Source: Anaerotignum faecicola | GTDB lineage: Bacteria > Bacillota > Clostridia > Lachnospirales > Anaerotignaceae | Length of the DNA: 64,000 nt | Assembly: GCF_003865035.1 (NCBI RefSeq) | Contig: NZ_BHVZ01000004.1 | Span: 124,001-188,000, forward strand | Direction: 5' to 3' | In this document: positions 36,151-45,403 of the stretch, in pieces | How positions within the stretch are numbered: position 1 is the stretch's first letter | How the letters are laid out: every line of letters starts with the position of its first letter | Program-made: the position numbers and the translations under genes | The notes under the pieces: model-generated | Told to the model about the DNA's origin: nothing | Seen by the model: the letters and a program-made list of their open reading frames with translations, nothing else | Database searches by the model: none

Positions 36151-37052
36151 ACGTATTCCCAATTCGGGGACAAGCAGCTAATAACAGAGTTTCGTTTTAC
36201 CGAAAGTTGCAGCAAGGATATTTTTGATATTCTACTTGGAACTTGATGATACCTCTGGACGAATTGTCCAGAAGTTATTTTGTTATTTTTGAAATTCCAG
36301 TCTCCTCGTCAGGAATTTACAACGCAAAATCTTCACGCCTTGCTTTGGTGCAAGTTGCACCGCAGAACTTCATCCCAACTTGGGACGAAGTTAATTTTCA
36401 AAAAGTACCTGAGCAGTCTTGTGGCTAACCTGTCCACAAGCATAAAGCCCATACCTTCAACTTCGACACAAATTATGTCGAAGTGATTTTCGTTTTTCTG
36501 TTTCCTTTATTTTTAACTTTGTGCCAAGTTGGCACGAAGTTGTTCATCCCAAGTTGGGATGAAGTTGTATCCAATCATTGGCAATTTTGTTACTTGTGGG
36601 CGAATTGCCCACAAGACCTCCCGACAAATTGTTGGGAAGTGGATTGCCATACATCACATAAATAATCAGGGGAAACTTCTCCCATGTTTTCATTTTTTCG
36701 TTTATGGAAAATTGAACTTCTATGCAAATTGCGCAGAAGTCAGTAAGTAAAAGTATTCAGAATGAATGCGCAGCCGACACCACAGGTGGCGTTCAAAAGG
36801 GATTGGGGATGCTTCCCCAACAAGCAATTTACGAAGATTGACCCAGAGGGGAAATCAAGAAAATGAGTAAACCTGTACAGGTTTGCACTGCTTGCCAATT
36901 TGTAACGCTCATAATATATGGGCAAAATTATTCCCAAGTTGGGAATAAAAAGCCGGTACACCTCCACCCGAATTGGGCGGAAGTTCCGAATTCGACTTCT
37001 GCCCAATTTGAGCAGAAGTTAATCCGCACTTGTACCCAAGTTGGGCACAAGT
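36151..37052. repeat. Array of covarying 25-bp palindromes
   Basis: About fifteen 25-bp dyads share the template ACTT-N5-CAA-N-TTG-N5-AAGT. Centres are 36163, 36263, 36354, 36379, 36429, 36472, 36528, 36553, 36576 (weak), 36604, 36628, 36728, 36938, 36972, 37007 and 37040. The frame is constant but the N5 pairs differ: CATCC/GGACG, CGACA/TGTCG, TGTGC/GCACG, GTGGG/CCCAC, CTGGA/TCCAG, GTACC/GGCAC, CTATG/CGCAG and others. Stem mismatches are nearly all A-C or G-T. From 36528 to 36628 the copies abut at a period of about 25. There is no coding gene here. Function unknown: protein-binding dyads, ssDNA hairpins or RNA hairpins are all possible. Confidence 0.9.
36803..36884. repeat. Two palindromes that do not fit the 25-bp template
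   Basis: TTGGGGA with TCCCCAA (36803-36820, four-base loop) and the perfect 16-bp palindrome AAACCTGTACAGGTTT (36869-36884) lie in the gap of the array between centres 36728 and 36938. The latter could be a dimer-binding site. No gene is visible around them. Confidence 0.6.
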
Positions 37053-37336
37053 CATATTGTGCGAAGAAAACTGGCAAGCAGGGCAAAGTTATAGCACTTT
37101 GCTCATTTTTGCATTTTCTCCTTCGGCTCAATTTGCAAAATAGCTTGTCAGGGAAATCTCCCTGGTACCCTTTGAATATCAATTTCATTGATGGCTGCTC
37201 GTTCATCCTGAACGCTGTTCTTATAATTTGCCTTATGAAATAAGCAACAGAAAAGAGTCTATGAAATAACAATTGAATTTATAGCAACATCACTCGCCGT
37301 TCAAAGAACGATGAGTGATGTCTTACTTCTAACTAC
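37053..37336. other. Spacer between the array and the gajB-like gene
   Basis: No gene supported. A 10-bp interrupted stem at 37287-37322 (ACATCACTCG ... GTTC/GAAC ... TGAGTGATGT) lies 15 bases after the stop of the helicase gene on the minus strand and probably ends its transcript, although no T-run follows. Confidence 0.5.
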
Positions 37337-39082
37337 TTAATCGATTTTTCTTTCGATATACTGGCTGAAGGTAAAAATATTCTGTTCTCCAACAAGTTCA
37401 ACCAAAAACGATTTGAAGGTGGAATCAATAGGAACCGTTACAAAGAAAATCAACCTTTTCTTTGGCCTTGAACAACATACATAAAATAAATTGCGGTTAC
37501 GCTCAAAGGAAGCTTGTTTTCCACTTGGGATGACAGCTTTTTTTGTTATCATTGGAGCATAGGTTTCAAATTGATACTGGTTCCATCCTTTACTGATAAC
37601 AAAAATCACATTGTCGTATTCTTCTCCTTTAACTCCGTGCTCTGTAGAATACTGTGCTTCTGGATGTAAGAAGTCTTTCACAGCAATAAACTGTGCGTAA
37701 TCCAGATTCAAGAACGCTTCTATTGAAGTATTAGAAGCATATATTGTTTCAGGTGTATTCTGGTACAAATGATACCAACCATCTAATTTTGGTGGTATAG
37801 GAATCAATTTAGTCCGGTTGATAATTTCAAAAACATCAATGGCGCTTTTCTTGCGTGCCTCATCAAGTTGACGCTGTAGTTCTTTCCACTTATTTTTCTC
37901 AGCCTTCTTGGTAATTGGATAACGCTTAATTCCAAGTGTATCAAAAAGCAACTGCATATCGGAGGTGTTAAGCGCATGATAGATCGGTTCAACGGTCTCC
38001 ATAAAGAACAATAGGAACGGGTCTTCTTTGTCTCTCAATCCGTCATTCAGAATATCCAGGAGTTTCTCGTATCCTTGCTGTGTAGCAAGAACCTTGTGCG
38101 TAATCATTAGAACTTTTAATTCTTCATCCGCAGGTGTTTCTTGTTTTATTTTTTCAGTAACTTTGTTTAATCGTGATTTCAATTCCTCTGGAGGTAATTC
38201 GTTCTTGAAATTACGGTCTGCACGACGAGGTCCAGTATAATCCTCGCACGTAATAACAAACACTTCTCCTTTAAAGTCATCTATTGCTGATGTTTGCGGT
38301 AAATCTGGACGAATTTCATTCAAGAGGTCAACAATTTTCGGCGCAGATCTAAAATTGGATCCTTTCTTGATAACCTTAAGCTTATCATGTTCAATAACTC
38401 CACAGGCCTTATTGGATTGATATATGGTTTGCCATGCATCACCGAAAAATCCGAATTGTGGACCCTTTTCCTCTGCAATAAAATGTTTTATGAAACGTTC
38501 TATGATCGGGCTATAGGAATCTTGGTATTCGTCAATCAAAATCAAAGGATACTTGTCTGAAAACACACGACGGAATTTTGCGTTATCCAAAAGTGTGCAA
38601 AATAATTTCAGAACATCGTCATGATATAAATATTGAATACCGTTTTCTTTGTACCTATGCCCCAAGGTATATGTAACTTCGGTAATCTTGAGAAAATCTC
38701 CTTCATCTGGCAAAAAGTCGGGGTCATTGGTAACAATATTGATTAGAAAACTCTGATATTGCTTAATTGCATTCCACGCAAAGGAATGTATTGTAGACGG
38801 AAGGATGAAAGAATCCTTTGATAACCTTTCTGCAATTACATTTACAGCAGCATTTGTATAAGTAATGCAGATTACATTTTGCTTCTTGCGGCTCTACTCC
38901 GCCCACTTATTTGCTTGAATCCATTCAATAACTTTATTAAGTGAGTAAGTCTTACCAGAGCCAGCGCCAGCTTCGACACGAAAGCTGTGACCTGCTTGCA
39001 ACACTTCGATAATCTGTTCATCTACTTTGTCAGCTTCAGCTTTGGCAAGTTCATAATTGCGACCATGAAGGTTTTCAATCAT
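37337..39082 (-). pseudogene. gajB: GajB-like UvrD/REP helicase interrupted by an amber codon
   Basis: The frame spans 581 codons but contains one TAG at 38894-38896. Before it: MIENLHGRNYELAKAEAD and motif I FRVEAGAGSGKTYSL. After it, in the same frame: RKKQNVICITYTNAAVNVIAERL (motif Ia), LILIDEYQDS (motif II), FGFFGDAWQTIY (motif III) and the C-terminal VKGEEYDNVIFV (motif V-like). So helicase function is lost unless the codon is suppressed or misread; no ATG for restart lies near. It follows the OLD-family nuclease gene by 14 bases. OLD nuclease plus UvrD helicase is the layout of Gabija. Confidence 0.85.
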
Positions 39083-39096
39083 AAATAGTCACCTCC

Positions 39097-41085
39097 TTAC
39101 TCAAGTATTTTTTGTTCATTGAGCCACTTCAATCCAGATTTGATATAAGCTGGAATGGTATAATCATCACACTCATAAACAAGATCAAGTGCAAAATCTG
39201 TCTTACTCTTTCCAGAAAACTCAATATCATCTTCAGTTATAGTGTCCTCCAATTCATAATGCGCACGATTGACATTCCGGATAGCTTCTTCCAAGGAGTG
39301 GCCGCATAGTCCTTGTTCCTTAGTTTGAAATTCAAGGTGACATTTGCCTTTTGTTTTTTCATCGGCTGTCATTAATGTAATCTCAGTAAGGGGAATTTTC
39401 CCTTTATCATCCTCGCTAAGACCTTTGCTTTTTCTCCACCACCACTTTATAGTTTTATTTGATGTTGTCTCACCAAGGTAAACCGGAACAGATTTATAAT
39501 ATGTTCTGCCGTTTTTTCCTTCTGTTCCTAATACAGAATCCAAATCAGTAAGAATAAGGCATGGAATTCCTAAGAACTCGATAAAAGGGATAAATTTGTA
39601 AGCATATGCTCCACCGATTTCTATCAGCGTATAGTACTGCGCAGGCAATTTATACGCCTGAGAATCAAAATCCCCAGCCTTTGCACACTTTTCAATCATG
39701 TCTGGAAGCAGCAGACGTTCTGATGCACCTTCTACAAAAATAGCTTTATCAGCAAAGAATAAATCACATTTGGTTAGAGTTAAATATTTTCTAATGAAAT
39801 CGATGTTGGTGGGATTTTCCTGAGCAAATGTACTCAGGTTTTTATAAGTTACGCCATCCTTAGTTTTCTGAGTATATCGAATTTTAGAGAAGACCATTGT
39901 ATTGGCAACATGGGCGGAATGAGAAGTCAAAAAAGTTTGAATCCCGACAGAGGTGATTTTTCCAAGAAAAGCCTCCAAATATTCCGCAAAGGCGTGCTGC
40001 ATTTGTGGGTGCATATGAGATTCTGGTTCTTCAATGAAAAGCAGGGGAATGCAGGCAGTGCCACACTTTTCCACCTTCTTGGCAAATGCAGCAAGAAGAA
40101 ACTCCATCTTGATCAGATTTTTATATCCCAATCCGTTGTATTTGCTGGGAAGGCTTTCCTTACTTGCACCTGCTGTGTAAGAAAGTTGTGTTTGATTTTT
40201 TATCTGCTCATCAATGCTTAACTGAGTTGTAACACCCAACTGTAGTTCTTCGCTATTTGGATAACCAAAACCGACCGAACTACTTACAAGGGTACTTAGT
40301 ATCTCATTACTTTGTTGCTGAACACTTTTGTTTGCATTTTCGACAATCGAACGAAGTTCCTTCACCTTTTTTGTAATGCTTGGGTCTAATTCGTCTTCAC
40401 TCATATCAAAGAAATCCGAAATCAGTGCAGACAGAGAGCTGTTCTGAGTACCATCTTCGCCGAGGAGTCGTTCAGCCGGAATGATATGGAACGGAAAAAG
40501 CTCTTTCAGTTCTTTGTGCTTTTTGACTTGCTTTTCTTCTGGAATTTTAGGATTCACCGCATAAACCGTCAGTTCAAATAGCTTATAGAAATTCGCAACA
40601 ATGGCATTGTGGGTGTCATCATCAAGAGTAAAGACTCCGTCTTTGTAATAGCTTTCCTCCAATAGTTTCCACAAAGCTTTCTCATCTGCCTTTAATCTGA
40701 ACTCAACACGGATTAATGCTGTAGTAGTGTCTACATCTACATCAATGATAAAAGGTGACAATGCTCCCAAGTTATCCTCCGGATCATCGAGAGAGTAATC
40801 CACAAGAAATTCTATGGATATGGGTTCCAGCTGCTTGGCAAGCTCCTCAAATGTGATCTTCTTTTCCATGAATAGAGCTATCTTAGTATAGAGGTTCTCT
40901 CGCTTTTGCAGTGGGTAATCATTGAAGGAAAAGGGGGCTCCGTCCAGCACATTGCCAATACACTCAAAGCATAATGTTTTGGCTGTGTTATTACGTCCAA
41001 CAATCAATGTTGTTTTAGGCTCAACCTCCAGTTCGGCATCAATAAGCAATCTGTAGTTTTTAATTTTTATCTTTGATAATTGCAT
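39097..41085 (-). CDS. gajA: OLD-family ATPase-TOPRIM endonuclease, GajA-like
   Basis: 662 residues, longer than the B. cereus GajA (about 578). The ATPase half has a P-loop IVGRNNTAKTLCFE, where Ala replaces the Gly that usually precedes Lys, and the Walker B/His region PLLFIEEPESHMHPQMQ then FLTSHSAHVANTM. The C-terminal TOPRIM half has Glu in IFVEGASERLLLP and the D-x-D of LILTDLDSV. In Gabija, GajA nicks DNA when nucleotide is depleted and works with GajB. Here the GajB partner is broken, so the system is probably inactive or GajA acts alone. Confidence 0.82.
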   Translation of the reverse strand: MQLSKIKIKNYRLLIDAELEVEPKTTLIVGRNNTAKTLCFECIGNVLDGAPFSFNDYPLQKRENLYTKIALFMEKKITFEELAKQLEPISIEFLVDYSLDDPEDNLGALSPFIIDVDVDTTTALIRVEFRLKADEKALWKLLEESYYKDGVFTLDDDTHNAIVANFYKLFELTVYAVNPKIPEEKQVKKHKELKELFPFHIIPAERLLGEDGTQNSSLSALISDFFDMSEDELDPSITKKVKELRSIVENANKSVQQQSNEILSTLVSSSVGFGYPNSEELQLGVTTQLSIDEQIKNQTQLSYTAGASKESLPSKYNGLGYKNLIKMEFLLAAFAKKVEKCGTACIPLLFIEEPESHMHPQMQHAFAEYLEAFLGKITSVGIQTFLTSHSAHVANTMVFSKIRYTQKTKDGVTYKNLSTFAQENPTNIDFIRKYLTLTKCDLFFADKAIFVEGASERLLLPDMIEKCAKAGDFDSQAYKLPAQYYTLIEIGGAYAYKFIPFIEFLGIPCLILTDLDSVLGTEGKNGRTYYKSVPVYLGETTSNKTIKWWWRKSKGLSEDDKGKIPLTEITLMTADEKTKGKCHLEFQTKEQGLCGHSLEEAIRNVNRAHYELEDTITEDDIEFSGKSKTDFALDLVYECDDYTIPAYIKSGLKWLNEQKILE

Positions 41086-41115
41086 ATTGCCTCCGTTTTT
41101 ATCTGTAGTAAGCTG

Positions 41116-42228
41116 TCAATCGCTTGTAGCTATCGTATCAGTTTTTTCTTTTGAATCAAGATATGCCAAATACTGCTTATACTTCCGGAGCATCAGATTT
41201 TTGGCATACTGCTCCATATATTCGTAATCAGGAGTGCCATCATCGGTAACGGGCAGCATAATTCTGGTATTAGCCATGCGTTCTGCATTAAATTTATACA
41301 GATAGCCAAACTTACTTTTCTGTTGCAGAATGGCAACCTTCATAAACAGCAGTACAAACGCATTGTCCTCATGGTGCTTCAAGTGGAACCGCTTTACTGA
41401 GTCAGAAAAAATACATTCGTATGGATGATAGAATCCTATTACCATACCATTACCATCATAGTTTACGCCGAGCACATTTTTATCCAGAGACACATTTGTG
41501 TCATTCACAAAACGTGCAATGCCGTTGCTGTTATCCAAAGCTCCGATAAATGGTCTGTCTCCAGGAGTAGTATCTGCTGCGACCAGGCGCTTTCCGGGCA
41601 AAATATCAAAAATGTCTGAGATGGAAAAAGAATCCCATGTTTTTTCAGATAATGCGGACAACTCGGATTCATCACCCAAGTCAGCAATACATTTTTGGGC
41701 ATAGATACGGTACTTGTTCAGCATCGTTTGGCGTTTCTGTTGTGTAATTTTTTCTATATATTCGTAATCCGGAACACCTTCATGGACAGGAAGCATAACA
41801 CGCTCTCTGGAAATACGAACATCGTTAATCTCTCTGTTAAAATTATACTTTTCACCTAAACGCCCAACAAGTGCAGATAAGCCCAAATAACAATCTTCAC
41901 TGGTACCCTCTCTGCTTAGCGCAGTTACATGATCACTGGCAACGAAATCATATGGGTGGTAAAAGCAGGAACCAACACTTCCGCTATTCGCAAGGGTAAG
42001 ACAGTCACCGAATTTTCGGACATTCTTCTCATTGCCACAACTTCCATCTGTACCGTTCGCAAGCGCTGTGGATGAAACATACGGAACATCACCAGGAATA
42101 TGGTCAGATTTTTTAATCCGCTTTCCACGAGAGATTGTGTCAAATATCTCTGTCAAGCGAACAGCCTCCCATGTTTTCTCATCAATCTTCTGCAATATCG
42201 GCACCCCCGTTCTTAAACAGATATTCAC
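41116..42228 (-). CDS. Specificity subunit of a BcgI-like/type I restriction system
   Basis: Up to 370 residues. Two target-recognition domains in tandem: LTEIFDTISRGKRIKKSDHIPGDVPYVSS, then ISDIFDILPGKRLVAADTTPGDRPFIGAL. Each ends in a helical spacer with the motif PDYEY(I/M)E. Such subunits read a split DNA target for methylation and cleavage. The reading frame overlaps the methylase gene by 47 bases; a start nearer TTG in the overlap (LQKIDEKTW) is likely, giving about 355 residues. Both halves appear intact. Confidence 0.85.
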   Translation of the reverse strand: MNICLRTGVPILQKIDEKTWEAVRLTEIFDTISRGKRIKKSDHIPGDVPYVSSTALANGTDGSCGNEKNVRKFGDCLTLANSGSVGSCFYHPYDFVASDHVTALSREGTSEDCYLGLSALVGRLGEKYNFNREINDVRISRERVMLPVHEGVPDYEYIEKITQQKRQTMLNKYRIYAQKCIADLGDESELSALSEKTWDSFSISDIFDILPGKRLVAADTTPGDRPFIGALDNSNGIARFVNDTNVSLDKNVLGVNYDGNGMVIGFYHPYECIFSDSVKRFHLKHHEDNAFVLLFMKVAILQQKSKFGYLYKFNAERMANTRIMLPVTDDGTPDYEYMEQYAKNLMLRKYKQYLAYLDSKEKTDTIATSD

Positions 42229-44098
42229 GATTCTGCATAATCATAGAAAACTCAAATGTTAGATAATCGCCAATAGCTTTCTCAAAGTCTGCGTCTGTCG
42301 GTTTTTCGTCGTTGAAATAAAAGAAAGAATGTAGCCACTCATCCTCGGCTTTCACTGTAGATTCCACACAGAATTTTGAAGCCGCTTCAGTTCTGCCGAA
42401 CCACATATCAAGCAGGTGTTGGCGCTTATCCTTTGCAGAATCGCCTTCAACAAGACCGATATGCGCACGCACTTCATAACCATCATTGCGGAAATCAATG
42501 AATTTACACACTTTGTCCTCAGGATGTGGCTCATGTGCAGTGAAGATTGCAATAACAGGGTTAGTGCCTACGCCATAAAAGGTATCTGTATTGCAGGTAA
42601 TGACACCTTCCAACGTATGGTGTTTCAGAATATTTTCCTTAAAAGTCTGTTCGTCTTTGGTCTTGCCGGTCATGGACGATTGAGGAACAATTACCGCAGC
42701 CCTTGCTCCTTCGGTCAGGGAATCGAGCAAATGCTCCACAAAGGACAATTCATACTGAGACGGATCTGACTTGGTTCCTTGCGAATAAGGAGGATTCATC
42801 ATGCCAACAGTTGCGCCTTTGAGCTGCACCTGAGCAGGATTTTGCCGGAGAAAATCTTCGCATTTGATATTACTATTACCATCATCCCGGAGGATCATAT
42901 TGGTTGCAGCAATAGCAAACATATTGCTCTGGAGTTCAAATCCGTGCAACTGTTTCTTCTTGATGTTCTTTCGCTTGTTCTGATCAGCACCTACCTTTTC
43001 AAGCATGTGATGCATCGCTGCAACAAGGAATCCAGCGGTGCCACAGCAGGGGTCAAGCACAATGTCTGTAGCTTGAATATCCAGAAGGTCACAGAACAGA
43101 TCACAAATGTGACGAGGAGTCAGGACGATACCGAGTGTCTGCCCATCACCGCCGGAGTAGCTCATAAATTCGCCATAGAATCTTCCAATGAAATCCTCGC
43201 TGGAACTGCGGTACTTAATGTTGTCAAAGACATTCTTCTTCAAAAACTCAGTGTAGAATTTTAGCGGGGTTTTACCCAGCTTGGCATCGACTTCATTCAA
43301 ACGAGCGCTTGTGCGGATGATAGAAAATTCACTCATCAGCTTGTCACGTTTTGCATCAGGCCCAACATTGGATGCTTTGAGGCGACGCTGAATAGCATCG
43401 TAAATCAACTGGCCGTCAGTGGTTGTTTCGTCACCGAGCAAATCATCGGGTTTGAAGAACTTGTCATCCAGTGCCAGAAGAATACCGGAGACCACCAAAG
43501 GCTTGTCCTGATCCTTCAGGGAGCCATAGGTGCGCAGATATTCGTGCAGTTCCGCCGCATCTTTCAGAATTTCCTCCGTAGTCTTTTCAACATCGGTCTT
43601 TTCTGCCAGAACGTAACGAGTATAGTATTCGTCGATATTGACAGCGGTGAAGGAGGTAAAAGATTCAATATCAGGGAGCTGCTTATAGCCATCTCTATCA
43701 TCCACATACAGTGGAGTGATTCTATGATGCTTTTCATCGCCAGAAACGCCGATTGCAAAAATCTTATGGAAGCTGCTATTCTGTGCAATGTGCTTGGCGT
43801 AAAAATATGCCCCATTAACAGCGTAATCTGCAATATCTTTCTGATCGACAGACAAGATTCCCGTACTGGTCAGCTTCTGGTGCTTGGCAAGATCAGCTTT
43901 ATCCTCAATGACGATAACAAAGTCTTTTACAACTGCAACATACTCCGGATATCCGGCATTGCCAGTACCTCGCTTTGATGCACTCTGTAAAGCATCGTTA
44001 ATTTCCTTAACATCACTGCCTTGCGCATCATATTTAATTTTGGAGTCATCGAGTTGACGAGCGACCCACAAATCGGTTTTAACTTCTTTCTTTGCCAT
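42182..44098 (-). CDS. Fused nuclease and N6-adenine methyltransferase, BcgI-like
   Basis: About 638 residues from MAKKEVKTDLW (start chosen for AAAGGG upstream). An N-terminal PD-(D/E)xK-like nuclease region reads GYPEYVAVVKDFVIVIEDKADLAKHQK. The methyltransferase has motif I LDPCCGTAGFLVAAMHHM and the catalytic NPPY in GMMNPPYSQG. Fused nuclease-methylase plus a separate specificity subunit is the design of type IIB enzymes such as BcgI (A subunit about 637 residues), unlike classical type I, which needs a separate HsdR. No hsdR gene is nearby, which supports this. Confidence 0.82.
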   Translation of the reverse strand: MAKKEVKTDLWVARQLDDSKIKYDAQGSDVKEINDALQSASKRGTGNAGYPEYVAVVKDFVIVIEDKADLAKHQKLTSTGILSVDQKDIADYAVNGAYFYAKHIAQNSSFHKIFAIGVSGDEKHHRITPLYVDDRDGYKQLPDIESFTSFTAVNIDEYYTRYVLAEKTDVEKTTEEILKDAAELHEYLRTYGSLKDQDKPLVVSGILLALDDKFFKPDDLLGDETTTDGQLIYDAIQRRLKASNVGPDAKRDKLMSEFSIIRTSARLNEVDAKLGKTPLKFYTEFLKKNVFDNIKYRSSSEDFIGRFYGEFMSYSGGDGQTLGIVLTPRHICDLFCDLLDIQATDIVLDPCCGTAGFLVAAMHHMLEKVGADQNKRKNIKKKQLHGFELQSNMFAIAATNMILRDDGNSNIKCEDFLRQNPAQVQLKGATVGMMNPPYSQGTKSDPSQYELSFVEHLLDSLTEGARAAVIVPQSSMTGKTKDEQTFKENILKHHTLEGVITCNTDTFYGVGTNPVIAIFTAHEPHPEDKVCKFIDFRNDGYEVRAHIGLVEGDSAKDKRQHLLDMWFGRTEAASKFCVESTVKAEDEWLHSFFYFNDEKPTDADFEKAIGDYLTFEFSMIMQNREYLFKNGGADIAED

Positions 44099-44190
44099 TT
44101 CATTTTCGCCCTTTCTAAGTATCTGTAAGGACATATTGCCTATTTTCTAAGTATCTAACTGAGTTTCTATATCAAGCTTGTATGTTTTTT

Positions 44191-45342
44191 CTAAAAGAGA
44201 ATATAGTTTGAAATGTCATTATTAGAAAACCCTATCCATTTCAAGCTCATGCATTTGATCAATTTATCGAGAAGAATCATCAAACATTTGGTGTTGGAGT
44301 CATTTTTGAAATCATAGTAATACGCATATCCATGGGCAATAGTACGCCTAATTTCCTTAATTTGATCACTAATCATCTCTGCAGGAATCTTCGTTCGTGA
44401 TAGTAATTGAGGGAATTCATTAAACATACATTCCAATTCTTTTTTTAGGGGAAATTTAGGGTTTTGAGCATTCTTGTGATCCAGCTTGTCGAATAAATAC
44501 TCAAACGCCATAACTTGTTCTACAAATCGCTGCGGTGTATACATGGAGTTAAAATCCCCTAAATGCCCCAGGGGAATGCTTTGTGTTATTTTATTGCCAG
44601 AATCTAACGCTATGTTATTTAAGATTTTTGGGATGTATTTCATAACATCAAATTCGTGGAAGAAACCGCCATGCCCACCAACTATATCTTCTGAAATGAG
44701 AGAACAGTAGAACCACCCTGCTTTCAATCCTTGTTTATAAAGTGTAATCCGTTTGAAAGGAACTTCTGCATGGGATGTCATAAACATTGCAAGCCTATGT
44801 AGAACATTAGTTATATCATAGCACTCTTGTATCTCGTTGGTGTGTAGTGGCAGAATCAATTCGCACTTTCTGTCGAGGTCTTCCAAAAGCCCGAGTCGGT
44901 TATCGTGACCTATCCGGAATTCTAATTCATACTTCTGATCGTTCATACCAAACGGAACCTTATATACAACCTTAGGCTCTATAGCCAAATTGATTCCCGC
45001 TCGCACCATGTCAATGTATTCATATTCGTATCTAAAAACTTCATCGAGGGACGGTGATTGAAGGCCTATGGAGTCATACTCTTCATCTTTGTCGAACATA
45101 TTGATAGTATAGCAACGTAAATAGCAGGTACTGCCCATAGAGTTTTCTACTAAAAAAGTTGCTTTCCGTCCACGAATTCCGATATCAAAACATTGTCCAT
45201 GCAGGATATAGTTTTCTTTAAAATTATATTCTTTACAAAAATCATCCAGCAGCGAGTCATCCGTAAATAGTTCCATGCGGTAGTTTTCGATTACGAATGG
45301 TATCTTTCCGTCTCTGAAGAAAATGAAGCCTTTGACCATCAT
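44191..45342 (-). CDS. HEPN-domain protein, ApeA-like, putative abortive RNase
   Basis: 383 residues. The first 300 resemble the ApeA N-terminal domain in style (beta-rich, with ILHGQCFDIGIRGRKATFL). The C-terminal 100 are helical with a HEPN R-x4-6-H motif in EIRRTIAHGYAYYYDF. HEPN proteins of this type are often RNases that act in anti-phage or toxin systems. It lies just upstream of the BcgI-like genes in the same direction. The start before MMVKGFIFF has a weak site. Target and trigger are unknown. Confidence 0.7.
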   Translation of the reverse strand: MMVKGFIFFRDGKIPFVIENYRMELFTDDSLLDDFCKEYNFKENYILHGQCFDIGIRGRKATFLVENSMGSTCYLRCYTINMFDKDEEYDSIGLQSPSLDEVFRYEYEYIDMVRAGINLAIEPKVVYKVPFGMNDQKYELEFRIGHDNRLGLLEDLDRKCELILPLHTNEIQECYDITNVLHRLAMFMTSHAEVPFKRITLYKQGLKAGWFYCSLISEDIVGGHGGFFHEFDVMKYIPKILNNIALDSGNKITQSIPLGHLGDFNSMYTPQRFVEQVMAFEYLFDKLDHKNAQNPKFPLKKELECMFNEFPQLLSRTKIPAEMISDQIKEIRRTIAHGYAYYYDFKNDSNTKCLMILLDKLIKCMSLKWIGFSNNDISNYILF

Positions 45343-45403
45343 ATCACCTTTCTATTTCTTTCATTCTATAGGTCAAATTGTTACTTTTTAAATTGATGAA
45401 CCA

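Noticed and set aside
36151..37052. CRISPR array
   Set aside because: There is no constant repeat; the units are individually different palindromes, several directly abutting without spacers, and no cas gene is near.
33863..37052. Integron with attC cassettes
   Set aside because: The recombinase is of serine type and the palindromes lack the conserved attC ends; only the principle of structure over sequence is similar.
36243..37243. Short open reading frames within the palindrome array
   Set aside because: They cross the palindromes in several frames, have no ribosome sites and no protein-like composition.
37337..38713. An independent helicase gene starting near 38713
   Set aside because: The frame continues upstream with helicase motif Ia and joins the N-terminal part across a single TAG; it is one interrupted gene.
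42182..44098. Classical type I HsdM
   Set aside because: No hsdR is adjacent and the N-terminus has its own nuclease-like site; size matches BcgI-type fused enzymes better.
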